The notes under the pieces are model-generated. The model was not told where the DNA came from, ran no database searches, and saw only the letters and a list, made by a program, of their open reading frames with translations. Position numbers and translations under genes: made by a program. From Planctomycetota bacterium (GTDB taxonomy: Bacteria > Planctomycetota > Phycisphaerae > UBA1845), in contig JAJRSP010000085.1 of NCBI GenBank assembly GCA_024278775.1, positions 1 through 7,803 on the forward strand: 7,803 bases of DNA, given 5' to 3'. Below, piece after piece: positions 1 through 6,297 of this stretch; positions within the stretch are counted from its first letter, which is position 1, and every line of letters starts with the position of its first letter.

Positions 1-342
1 CGCCATGTCGGGAACTACACCTCCTATATCGAATCGCTCGAATCGCAAAAAGAAAACTCCACCTCGAACGAAACCAAAACATCGAAAAAGAAGCAGCGGA
101 AACGAAACGCGGCGTCACGGAAGAGCAAATCAACCCCCTACGATCATCTTTCGATCGAAGACATCGAAGCCCTGGTCATCCAACATGAAGAAAAGCTGGC
201 GGCCATGCATCTCCGATTCAACGAACCGGATATCTATAAAGACCCCGAGACGATAGGCGAATTGAAAGAAGAGGTTGACGACATCGAACGCGCACTCGCC
301 GAGCTGGACGAAATCTGGCAAGAACGGGCCGAAAACCAATAG
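1..342 (+). CDS. ABC-F family ATPase, C-terminal end (5' partial)
   Basis: The reading frame is open from base 1 and ends at TAG 340-342, leaving 113 visible residues. It begins with GNYTSY (residues 4-9), matching the conserved GNYxxY segment that closes the second nucleotide-binding domain of ABC-F proteins (Uup/EttA type). A linker rich in Lys, Arg, Ser, Thr and Asn follows (about 17-48). Then comes a charged helical hairpin (about 51-111) with the typical central phrase of Asn-Glu-Pro-Asp-Ile-Tyr and Asp-Pro-Glu, as in the Uup-like C-terminal coiled coil. ABC-F proteins are soluble ATPases that act on the ribosome, and the Uup C-terminal domain has been reported to bind nucleic acid. The ATPase motifs lie outside the window, so the subfamily cannot be fixed. 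The next gene starts 32 bases downstream on the same strand, so co-transcription is possible, although the function looks unrelated. Confidence 0.85.
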   Translation, partial: RHVGNYTSYIESLESQKENSTSNETKTSKKKQRKRNAASRKSKSTPYDHLSIEDIEALVIQHEEKLAAMHLRFNEPDIYKDPETIGELKEEVDDIERALAELDEIWQERAENQ

Positions 343-365
343 TCGGCACTGAGACTCAAAACGAC

Positions 366-371
366 GAAGGA
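366..371 (+). promoter_or_regulatory. Ribosome binding site of the kinase gene
   Basis: GAAGGA lies 3 bases before the ATG at 375. The spacing is slightly short, but this purine-rich match supports the chosen start and the gene's separation from the ABC-F stop at 342. Confidence 0.5.
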
Positions 372-374
372 CTC

Positions 375-1328
375 ATGTCACACGCACCATCCCGGTCGAA
401 ACTCACGCACCCGGCGGAGGCGGTGCGTATCGACACGACGCCCATCGAGCTTCCGGACGGTTGGCGGGGCCGGGTCGTGACACCATCCCCCCAGAATCCA
501 CGCGAAACGGCGCTCCCCCACCCGGCGGCGTGGCGGACGATCCTTCAGGCGTTTCTGGATCACCCCATGTCCATGGACGATACGGTAACCTTGAAATACT
601 CAGCCGGCTCCGAAGTGCTTCGCGGAACGCTCTCGTGGGAGTTGGGCCGGGTTGATGTGGTCGTCAAACATCACACGCCGTCCGGCATGTCGGGTCGTCT
701 GTCGGCCATGCTCAGCGGGTCTCGCGCGCAGCGGAACTTTGATCGGGCCGCGGCGTTGCTGGAGGCAGCGGTCTCTACGGCCCGGCCACTCGTTTGGATC
801 GAGCGTCGCAAACCCAAGCTCGAATCATGGTTGATCACCGCATACGTATCCGACCTCGTCGATCTGGATCATGTGGCCCTGGCGTTGCTGCCGCAAGCCG
901 CATCGGACGAGTTGCGACACATCAAGAACAGCGTGATCGCGGCGGTGTCTAGGATGTTCGAGGGCTTGGCGCGGGGCGGTTGGCACCACCGAGACCTGAA
1001 AGCCTCTAACATTCTTCTGCAACACTGGACCACGCCCGGTCTCGAACTCCAAGCCTGGCTCGTTGATCTGGACGGACTCTCCCGTAGTCGCCCGGCTCAG
1101 CATCGGCATGAAAGGCAACGCCTGGTACGCTTGGCCGCAAGCCTGATCTGTTACGAATCGATCACGCGAACCGATTACATTCGTTTTCTCAAGACCTATC
1201 GAAACGCCTTCGGGAGCGGCCGCGACTGGCGTGATGAGTTTCGCCTGCTCGCTCTTGAGGCCGGGCGTTATGCGACCCGCTCCGTACGTCGAAAGTCACA
1301 CAAACTGGACGGCTACGCAGGAGATTAG
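375..1328 (+). CDS. Lipopolysaccharide kinase (WaaP/InaA/Kdo-kinase-like) family protein
   Basis: This 317-residue protein has a eukaryotic-like kinase fold of the lipopolysaccharide-kinase type. Visible motifs are a beta-3 lysine in VDVVVK (K98), the catalytic loop HRDLKASN (H205, R206, D207, N212) and a metal-binding D-L-D-G (D231-G234) in place of DFG. The middle reads like WaaP relatives: an Arg/Asn-rich helix (about 112-131), then a 'RPLVWIERR' strand (138-146) and a short hinge strand. Family members phosphorylate sugars of the lipid A-core (heptose or Kdo) at the inner face of the cytoplasmic membrane. All catalytic residues are present, so I expect an active enzyme. The first 65 or so residues are an extension I do not recognise. 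There is no signal peptide or membrane segment. The neighbouring glycosyltransferase and MsbA-like exporter support a role in surface glycolipid assembly. The acceptor sugar is unknown, and a protein substrate is not excluded. Confidence 0.8.
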   Translation: MSHAPSRSKLTHPAEAVRIDTTPIELPDGWRGRVVTPSPQNPRETALPHPAAWRTILQAFLDHPMSMDDTVTLKYSAGSEVLRGTLSWELGRVDVVVKHHTPSGMSGRLSAMLSGSRAQRNFDRAAALLEAAVSTARPLVWIERRKPKLESWLITAYVSDLVDLDHVALALLPQAASDELRHIKNSVIAAVSRMFEGLARGGWHHRDLKASNILLQHWTTPGLELQAWLVDLDGLSRSRPAQHRHERQRLVRLAASLICYESITRTDYIRFLKTYRNAFGSGRDWRDEFRLLALEAGRYATRSVRRKSHKLDGYAGD

Positions 1329-1365
1329 CAGGTGTCTCTTCCACCGGTGCTTCTTGCCGCGTACA

Positions 1366-2478
1366 ATGCTCACACCGATGTCGTTACACCTATTGCATGT
1401 TGTCGATTCGCTCGCCCCCCATGCCGACTCACTCGGCGTGGCGCTCCCCGGACTGCTGCGTTCGCTGGGCCATCCGGATTACCGGGGCACGGTGGCCGTC
1501 ATGGATGGTCGCACGAATGTCAAACCCACTTTTGACACTGACCGCTGGAAGGTTTGCGGATGGCAAGAAAACACCACCGACCAGTTGGTGGATCAGGCCT
1601 ACGTGGTTCATATCCACGGCCTCGGCGCACGCACCTCCATCGCCTTTGCTCGGGCTGCCCGTAGACGAAGGACGCCGTATATCCTGGCTCCGCACGGTGC
1701 ATTTTCTTCAGCCGTCCTGAGTCGGCGGAGCATGACGCGGCGTCTCGCCGGCAGATTGGGTCATGGGTCGATGCTACGGTCGGCCGCAGCGGTCCAGGCG
1801 CTTCACAGGGTGGAGGCAAAGGAGCTACGCAGGCAGGCAGCCACGGTGAATATCGTCGAGCTTCCCTACAGCGCCGACCTGATCGACCATACTACGGCCG
1901 ATGAGCCCCCGACGATCGATACGAACGGTGACGGCCCGTGCCTTTTGATGCTCGGTCCGATCGACCCGTTTGAGGGTGTGGTGGCCGTCATGAAGTCCCT
2001 CGCCGAGATAGGAAAAACCGGCGACGGTTGGCGTATCGTGCTCGCCGGGCCGTCGCACGGCGACTGGTGCGCCATGTTAGAGGCGGGCGTTCGTCGTAAG
2101 GGTGGCGAGGGTCGGGTTCAGTTCAGTTCGGCCGAAGACGTCCGCACGCAACGGGCCTGGCTGCAGCACGCATCGCTTCTGGTGGCCGGCAGCTTGCGGA
2201 TTCGCCCTGCAGTGTCGATCATGCAGGCCGTGGCTTTGGGTGTACCCGTACTCGCGACGAACTTCGTCGCACCGGATGAACTATCTGAGCATCTGTTCGC
2301 GTGCGGTCCCACGCGGGCGGCGCTGCGTACGCGCCTTCGAGAAGCGTTAGAGTTAGAAGAAAGTGAGCGCCTGGCGAAGGCCGCAACGGCGCGGGATTGC
2401 TTCAAAGCCCGTTTTGACTGGAACGTGTTGGCAACGCGGTACGCCGCATTGTACCAACAGGTCACCGCAGCAACGTAG
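1366..2478 (+). CDS. Glycosyltransferase, GT4/GT-B-like, divergent
   Basis: The 370-residue product has a two-domain GT-B pattern. The N-terminal domain opens with 'LHLLHVVDSL', continues with a Gly-containing helix, HIHG (82-85) and 'PYILAPHGAF' (104-113), and ends near 'VELPYSADL' where relatives have PNGxD. The C-terminal domain has 'CLLMLGPIDPFEG' (192-204), 'WRIVLAG' (222-228) and 'ALGVPVLAT' (290-298). GT4 enzymes move a sugar from a nucleotide donor to a growing lipid-linked glycan at the inner membrane. The EX7E motif is absent: Ile279 and Gln287 occupy the glutamate positions, and the usual K/R in the donor loop is Glu203. Activity is therefore uncertain. I chose ATG 1366 (37 bases after the kinase stop) because the hydrophobic first strand follows; ATG 1378 is equally possible. 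Neither has a clear ribosome binding site. An upstream GTG at 1231 would overlap the kinase and adds no family sequence. Confidence 0.78.
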   Translation: MLTPMSLHLLHVVDSLAPHADSLGVALPGLLRSLGHPDYRGTVAVMDGRTNVKPTFDTDRWKVCGWQENTTDQLVDQAYVVHIHGLGARTSIAFARAARRRRTPYILAPHGAFSSAVLSRRSMTRRLAGRLGHGSMLRSAAAVQALHRVEAKELRRQAATVNIVELPYSADLIDHTTADEPPTIDTNGDGPCLLMLGPIDPFEGVVAVMKSLAEIGKTGDGWRIVLAGPSHGDWCAMLEAGVRRKGGEGRVQFSSAEDVRTQRAWLQHASLLVAGSLRIRPAVSIMQAVALGVPVLATNFVAPDELSEHLFACGPTRAALRTRLREALELEESERLAKAATARDCFKARFDWNVLATRYAALYQQVTAAT

Positions 2479-2482
2479 CATG
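2476..2482 (+). promoter_or_regulatory. Stop-start junction, likely translational coupling
   Basis: The glycosyltransferase stop TAG (2476-2478) is separated from the exporter ATG (2480-2482) by a single C. No purine-rich ribosome binding site is visible in the 20 bases before this ATG. The exporter is therefore probably translated by ribosomes finishing the upstream gene. Confidence 0.5.
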
Positions 2483-4678
2483 AGCAAAACGCAGGTTTCC
2501 ATCGAACAAAAGGCCGAGCGCGGCGGTGAACGCTTCCGCGTGGGTCCGTTCAAGCGGGTGATCATGCTCACGTGGCAGTTCAAACGTCCCCTCATCATCG
2601 GGTTGGCGGCCACCGTGCTGTATGCCTGTCTCCACACGGCGAGCATCGGCGCGGCATTCCCCGTGTTCAAAATTCTTCTGGAGGAGGAGGGGCTACAGGG
2701 CTGGGTCGATCGGTCGTTGGCCGGTACACGCCTTGGCGCGGCGTTCGCTCCACCGGGCGGCGGCCAACAGTTGCTACTCATCAAGGTGGACTCAGACAGT
2801 GAGCTTTCCGAAGCCGGACTGAATGCCGGATCCGTGCTGCTACCACCGGGCAACGAACCGATCGCCGCATGGTTGCACGATGTCGCGTTCGCCAAGGAAG
2901 ACACTCCATTTGAAGTGGGCTACGTGGTAGATGCCAAAGCGGCATCCGCCCCCGTGCAAACACTCACGCTCAGTGTCCGCGCCCTCGAAGGCTTTGACGC
3001 AGTGGCATATCGGGCGGCTCGTATGCTCCCGGCCGGTATCGATCAAGACAAAGTCGGCTCGCTAAAGACTATCTTGATCGCGCTGATCGCGGCTGTGATC
3101 CTCGCCAATGTGTTCCGCTATGTGGGTGAGGTATTCGTGGCGAAAGGCGTTCTGCTGGCCATGATGGACCTCCGAAGCCAGCTCTACGAGCGTTCGTTGT
3201 TGCTTCCACTGGCGTTTTTTTCCGGGCGTCCCACGGCCGATATCGTCGGGCGGTTCGTGCAGGACATCCAGGAAGTCCAGCGCGGCATGTTAAGCCTGTT
3301 CGCGAAGTTCATTCGCGAGCCGCTTCGAGCCGTGTTCATCTTAACGCTCGCGCTGGCCTTGGATTGGCGTCTGACATTGACGATCATCGTCGTGGGGCCG
3401 CTGGCGTTGGCGATTTTCTGGCGAATCGGCAAGCGTGTCAAAAACGCAAACCGCAAGCTGCTTGTGGCTTACGGTGCCATGATCGATGCACTGACGACGA
3501 GCCTCCAAAACCTCCGCGTCGTCAAAGCGTACACGGCCGAGGCCCACGAACGCCGCAAGCTCAAGACCGTGGATTTTCGCATCTACCGGCAGCAGCTTAA
3601 GCTCGCCCGATTGCAGGCGTTGGGCGGTCCGCTCATGGAATCGGTGGCGGCGGTGGCGGCCAGCCTGGTGATTGTGTGGCTCGCCAGTCAGGTGATGGAC
3701 CACCACCTGTCCATGTCGAAATTTGCGGCGCTCGGTGTGACGCTCTCGATGCTGTTCGACCCGATGCGCAAGCTTACGGAGGTATACGTACGGCTGATTC
3801 GTGCCAGCGCCGGCGCGGAACGTGTGTTTCAAGTGTTGGACGCACCGGTTGAATCGAGCCGCGCCTCCACGTTATTGACAAACACACATGAAGGTATCGC
3901 GTTCGACCATGTGTCGTTTACCTATCCCGGCGCGGAGCAGCCGGCGCTTCACGATATCAACTTGAAGATCACCGCGGGGGAAACGCTCGCCGTGGTCGGG
4001 CCAAACGGCTCCGGCAAGACGACCCTTGCGGCGCTGTTGCCGCGTATGTTTGATCCCACGGAGGGGCGCATCTCAATAGACCGGGTCGATCTGATCGACT
4101 TTGACCTTTCCTCCCTGCGCGGCGCGATTGCGTTGGTGAGCCAGGACGCGATCATCTTTGCGGGTACGCCGCTCGAAAATATCACCTACGGCGTGGACGC
4201 TCCTGATCGCGAGCGTGCGATCGAGGCGGCCCGGCGCGCTCACGCCGATGAGTTTATCTCGGCGCTACCCGGTGGTTACGACTCCAACCTCGGAGAGCGT
4301 GGCACCACACTCTCCGGCGGCCAGCGCCAACGGATCGCTATTGCACGGGCCATTTATCGTCACTCACCGATTCTCATCTTTGATGAGGCCACCAGTCAGA
4401 TCGACTCGGAATCCGAAAAGAAGATCCAGACCGTACTACGAGAATTCTCAAAAGACCGCACCACGATCATGATCGCCCACCGCCTCAGCACGATCCAATT
4501 CGCCGATCGCGTCGTCGTGCTCGAGGGGGGCCGCCTGATCGATTCCGGAACCCACCAGGAATTGTACAGGCGGTGTGGCTTATACCGGACGTTGTGCGAA
4601 ACCCAATTCGGCAACGAGCAGGACGCTTCCACCTCACCGAGCGACTCCGTCCCCATAACGTCACCCGATCCGTCCTAG
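2480..4678 (+). CDS. MsbA-like ABC exporter (fused TMD-NBD) with extracytoplasmic insert
   Basis: This 732-residue half-transporter is about 150 residues longer than E. coli MsbA (582). Predicted membrane helices are near 38-62, 196-218, 281-296, 298-316, 386-405 and 413-428. The nucleotide-binding domain is complete: Walker A GPNGSGKTT (507-515), Q-loop Gln555, signature LSGGQ (611-615), Walker B ILIFDE (631-636), a D-loop with Gln-Ile-Asp in place of Ala-Leu-Asp, and H-loop His667. Such proteins work as homodimers in the inner membrane and flip lipid-linked substrates such as lipid A-core using ATP. The extra length is mostly an insert between TM1 and TM2 (about 63-194), part of which looks like a PDZ domain. 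The preceding kinase and glycosyltransferase suggest that a lipopolysaccharide-like molecule is the cargo, but a drug or lipid exporter cannot be excluded. The start follows the previous stop by one base. Confidence 0.9.
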   Translation: MSKTQVSIEQKAERGGERFRVGPFKRVIMLTWQFKRPLIIGLAATVLYACLHTASIGAAFPVFKILLEEEGLQGWVDRSLAGTRLGAAFAPPGGGQQLLLIKVDSDSELSEAGLNAGSVLLPPGNEPIAAWLHDVAFAKEDTPFEVGYVVDAKAASAPVQTLTLSVRALEGFDAVAYRAARMLPAGIDQDKVGSLKTILIALIAAVILANVFRYVGEVFVAKGVLLAMMDLRSQLYERSLLLPLAFFSGRPTADIVGRFVQDIQEVQRGMLSLFAKFIREPLRAVFILTLALALDWRLTLTIIVVGPLALAIFWRIGKRVKNANRKLLVAYGAMIDALTTSLQNLRVVKAYTAEAHERRKLKTVDFRIYRQQLKLARLQALGGPLMESVAAVAASLVIVWLASQVMDHHLSMSKFAALGVTLSMLFDPMRKLTEVYVRLIRASAGAERVFQVLDAPVESSRASTLLTNTHEGIAFDHVSFTYPGAEQPALHDINLKITAGETLAVVGPNGSGKTTLAALLPRMFDPTEGRISIDRVDLIDFDLSSLRGAIALVSQDAIIFAGTPLENITYGVDAPDRERAIEAARRAHADEFISALPGGYDSNLGERGTTLSGGQRQRIAIARAIYRHSPILIFDEATSQIDSESEKKIQTVLREFSKDRTTIMIAHRLSTIQFADRVVVLEGGRLIDSGTHQELYRRCGLYRTLCETQFGNEQDASTSPSDSVPITSPDPS
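2768..2986 (+). other. PDZ-like segment in the exporter's first extracytoplasmic loop
   Basis: Residues 97-169 of the exporter follow the PDZ order. A strand 'LLLIKVDSDS' is followed by 'EAGLNAG' (111-117, like the xAGLxxGD turn), a strand plus a 'GNEPI' turn (124-128, like NGxPI), an amphipathic helix, a strand pair and a final strand 'QTLTLSVR' (160-167). The usual GD after the turn is G117-S118 here. The placement between TM1 and TM2 puts it outside the cytoplasm. The domain call is by eye and needs a profile or structure comparison. Confidence 0.5.
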
Positions 4679-4741
4679 AGCCGCCTTCCGACATCCCAGG
4701 CGTCGAATTGACTCACCCTTTCCCCTGGTCACGCAAACGGA

Positions 4742-4765
4742 GTGGCTTCGATAACTCATAGCCAC
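4742..4765 (+). repeat. Inverted repeat 1, 6-bp stem
   Basis: GTGGCT (4742-4747) pairs with AGCCAC (4760-4765) across a 12-base loop, 63 bases after the exporter stop. It is not followed by a T-run, so a classical intrinsic terminator is not supported. Confidence 0.45.
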
Positions 4766-4775
4766 CACCGAATCT

Positions 4776-4786
4776 GTATCCGATAC
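4776..4786. repeat. Inverted repeat 2, GTATC-C-GATAC
   Basis: This is a perfect 5-bp inverted repeat around one base. It is too tight for an RNA hairpin loop, so it is better read as a possible small protein-binding palindrome or chance. Confidence 0.3.
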
Positions 4787-4793
4787 TTGAGAC

Positions 4794-4805
4794 GCGGCAT
4801 GCCGC
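4794..4805. repeat. Inverted repeat 3, perfect 12-base palindrome
   Basis: GCGGCATGCCGC is fully self-complementary with no spacer. It lies 88 bases before the ATPase start codon. Its form fits a dimeric DNA-binding protein site, but no regulator is identified. Confidence 0.4.
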
Positions 4806-4812
4806 ATACGAC

Positions 4813-4830
4813 GAGGGAGATGTCTCCCTC
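4813..4830 (+). repeat. Inverted repeat 4, strong hairpin
   Basis: GAGGGAGA (4813-4820) and TCTCCCTC (4823-4830) are perfectly complementary with TG between them. In RNA this folds as a 7-bp GC-rich stem with a 4-base loop. The bases after it (CTCCGCACTC) are not a T-run. It may be a leader structure or a Rho-aided transcript end. Confidence 0.5.
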
Positions 4831-4831
4831 C

Positions 4832-4859
4832 TCCGCACTCGCGCCCAAAGAGGTGCGGG
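4832..4859 (+). repeat. Inverted repeat 5, hairpin just upstream of the ATPase gene
   Basis: CCGCAC (4833-4838) pairs with GTGCGG (4853-4858). Possible G-T pairs at 4832/4859 and 4839/4852 extend the stem. The next 34 bases up to the ATPase ATG are AT-richer and hold only a weak GCGGAT purine patch (4881-4886) as a ribosome binding site candidate. Confidence 0.4.
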
Positions 4860-4893
4860 CTAAATCGCCTTAACGACTCAGCGGATCACACAT

Positions 4894-6297
4894 ATGACCA
4901 CGCTTACATCGCGATCAGACCTTCTGGACCCTTCTCAGACCGCCCCGGCCACAACGACGGAAACCAACCCTCCCGCAAGCGGCATCGATGAGAACTTCTC
5001 TCCGGAAGAAGCAGCCGTGATTAAGGAGTCGGCTGGATCACAGCCTTTCCACCCGCTCGAATGCGAATCGTACCTGGCGGCGGGCGTGCCCGACTGTCTG
5101 GCCGAATCGCTGGCGTTGAAACATCTCCTCGCGGTGGGTACCGACACGGGGCGTGGGCTCACGCGTGCCTTGTGTTTGCCCGGAAAGTCCACGATGGAGC
5201 TACTGGCGGCCCTGAAGTCGCGTCAGTTGGTGGTCTATAAGAACCAGGCAGCCATGGGCGACTTCGAATACACACTCACCGAGAACGGCCGTGCGCTCGC
5301 CGGACGATACCTTGAGGAATGCGCCTACTGCGGACCGGCTCCGGTTCCGCTGAAGGCCTACATTGACTCGGTCCATGCCCAAACCATCAAGCGGGAAAAC
5401 CCGTGTATCAACGAACTTCGCAAGGCGTTTTCGGATCTGCTCATCAACGAACCGATGTTCGAGCGACTCGGACCGGCCATTAACTCCGGTAAGGGGCTGT
5501 TTCTCTACGGCTTCCCCGGCAACGGTAAAACCAGTATCGCGGAACGTATCACCAGGGCATTCGGCACCACGATCTGGATTCCGTTCGCACTGCTGGTCGA
5601 CGGTGAGATCATTCAACTGTACGACCCGCAAAGCCATGAGCCGGTCGGCACACCCGGCATGTCCATCGTCAAGGGCGAAGCCTACGACCCACGATGGATC
5701 AAGATTCGCCGCCCCACCATTATGGTCGGTGGCGAACTGAAGATGTCCGCGTTGGAGTTGCAGCATGACCCTCTCACAAAAATCACCGAAGCCCCGCTAC
5801 AGCTCAAAAGCAACTGCGGCACACTTGTCATCGACGACTTCGGTCGACAGACCATGAACCCGGACGAGCTGTTGAATCGCTGGATCGTCCCGCTTGAAAA
5901 ACGTTACGATTACCTCTCGCTCAAATCCGGAAAAAAGATACAGGTGCCCTTCGATCAACTGATCGTCTTCTCGACCAATATCGAACCCAGAGAACTTGTC
6001 GACGACGCGTTTCTGCGACGTATTCCTTACAAAATTAACGTGATCGACCCGACAGAGAGTGAATTCCGAGCGCTCTTCAAGACGATGTGCGAGCAATATG
6101 GCATCGAACTGCATGAACCAGCTCTGGACCACCTCATCACCCATCACTATCGGGTGAAAGAGCGGCCGTTCCGATCGTGCCAACCGCGGGATCTGCTCCT
6201 ACAGATCATCGACCGGGCACGATTCCTACGCATCGACCCCGTCATGTCCGCGGAAGTGTTCGATATCGCCTGCGAAAACTATTTCACGCTGCTGTAG
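4894..6297 (+). CDS. AAA+ ATPase with N-terminal winged-helix-like region
   Basis: The 467-residue protein starts with a flexible Ser/Thr/Pro-rich tail (1-35). A winged-helix-like region follows (about 65-140): helices around 'LALKHLLAV', a candidate recognition helix 'STMELLAALKSRQLV' (99-113), and a wing strand 'FEYTLTENGRAL' (124-135). A short Cys-x-x-Cys (143-146) leads into an AAA+ module: Walker A GFPGNGKTS (206-214), Walker B LVIDDF (311-316), sensor 1 STN (360-362), candidate Arg finger in FLRRIP (R375/R376) and sensor 2-like PRDLL (R432). Walker B has Asp-Asp rather than Asp-Glu. The roughly 95 residues between Walker A and B are longer than usual and contain a predicted beta-rich part (about 234-282). 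Such proteins usually form rings that remodel proteins or DNA complexes. No partner gene adjoins it, so the role is unknown. I recall similar proteins being loosely linked to Flp pili, but no pilus gene is seen here. Confidence 0.82.
   Translation: MTTLTSRSDLLDPSQTAPATTTETNPPASGIDENFSPEEAAVIKESAGSQPFHPLECESYLAAGVPDCLAESLALKHLLAVGTDTGRGLTRALCLPGKSTMELLAALKSRQLVVYKNQAAMGDFEYTLTENGRALAGRYLEECAYCGPAPVPLKAYIDSVHAQTIKRENPCINELRKAFSDLLINEPMFERLGPAINSGKGLFLYGFPGNGKTSIAERITRAFGTTIWIPFALLVDGEIIQLYDPQSHEPVGTPGMSIVKGEAYDPRWIKIRRPTIMVGGELKMSALELQHDPLTKITEAPLQLKSNCGTLVIDDFGRQTMNPDELLNRWIVPLEKRYDYLSLKSGKKIQVPFDQLIVFSTNIEPRELVDDAFLRRIPYKINVIDPTESEFRALFKTMCEQYGIELHEPALDHLITHHYRVKERPFRSCQPRDLLLQIIDRARFLRIDPVMSAEVFDIACENYFTLL

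Noticed and set aside
1231..1365. Upstream GTG/ATG extension of the glycosyltransferase frame
   Set aside because: It would overlap the kinase gene by about 98 bases, adds residues with no glycosyltransferase character, and the hydrophobic first strand begins only after ATG 1366/1378.
2363..2479. Upstream GTG extension of the exporter frame
   Set aside because: It lies inside the well-supported glycosyltransferase C-terminus. The ATG at 2480 directly after the stop codon is the natural operon start.
2353..2904. 183-codon minus-strand open frame
   Set aside because: It is antisense to the glycosyltransferase/exporter genes, low-complexity, and matches no family; a shadow of GC-rich coding sequence.
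4787..4815. Sigma-70-like promoter starting at TTGAGA (4787-4792)
   Set aside because: No acceptable -10 hexamer is found 16-18 bases downstream, so it is not reported as a promoter.
4813..4830. Intrinsic terminator of the exporter operon
   Set aside because: The stem is strong but no T-run follows, and it sits 135 bases past the exporter stop. It is kept as an inverted repeat only.
5200..5766. 188-codon minus-strand open frame
   Set aside because: It is antisense to the AAA+ gene, whose motifs are intact over the whole stretch; no recognisable domain.
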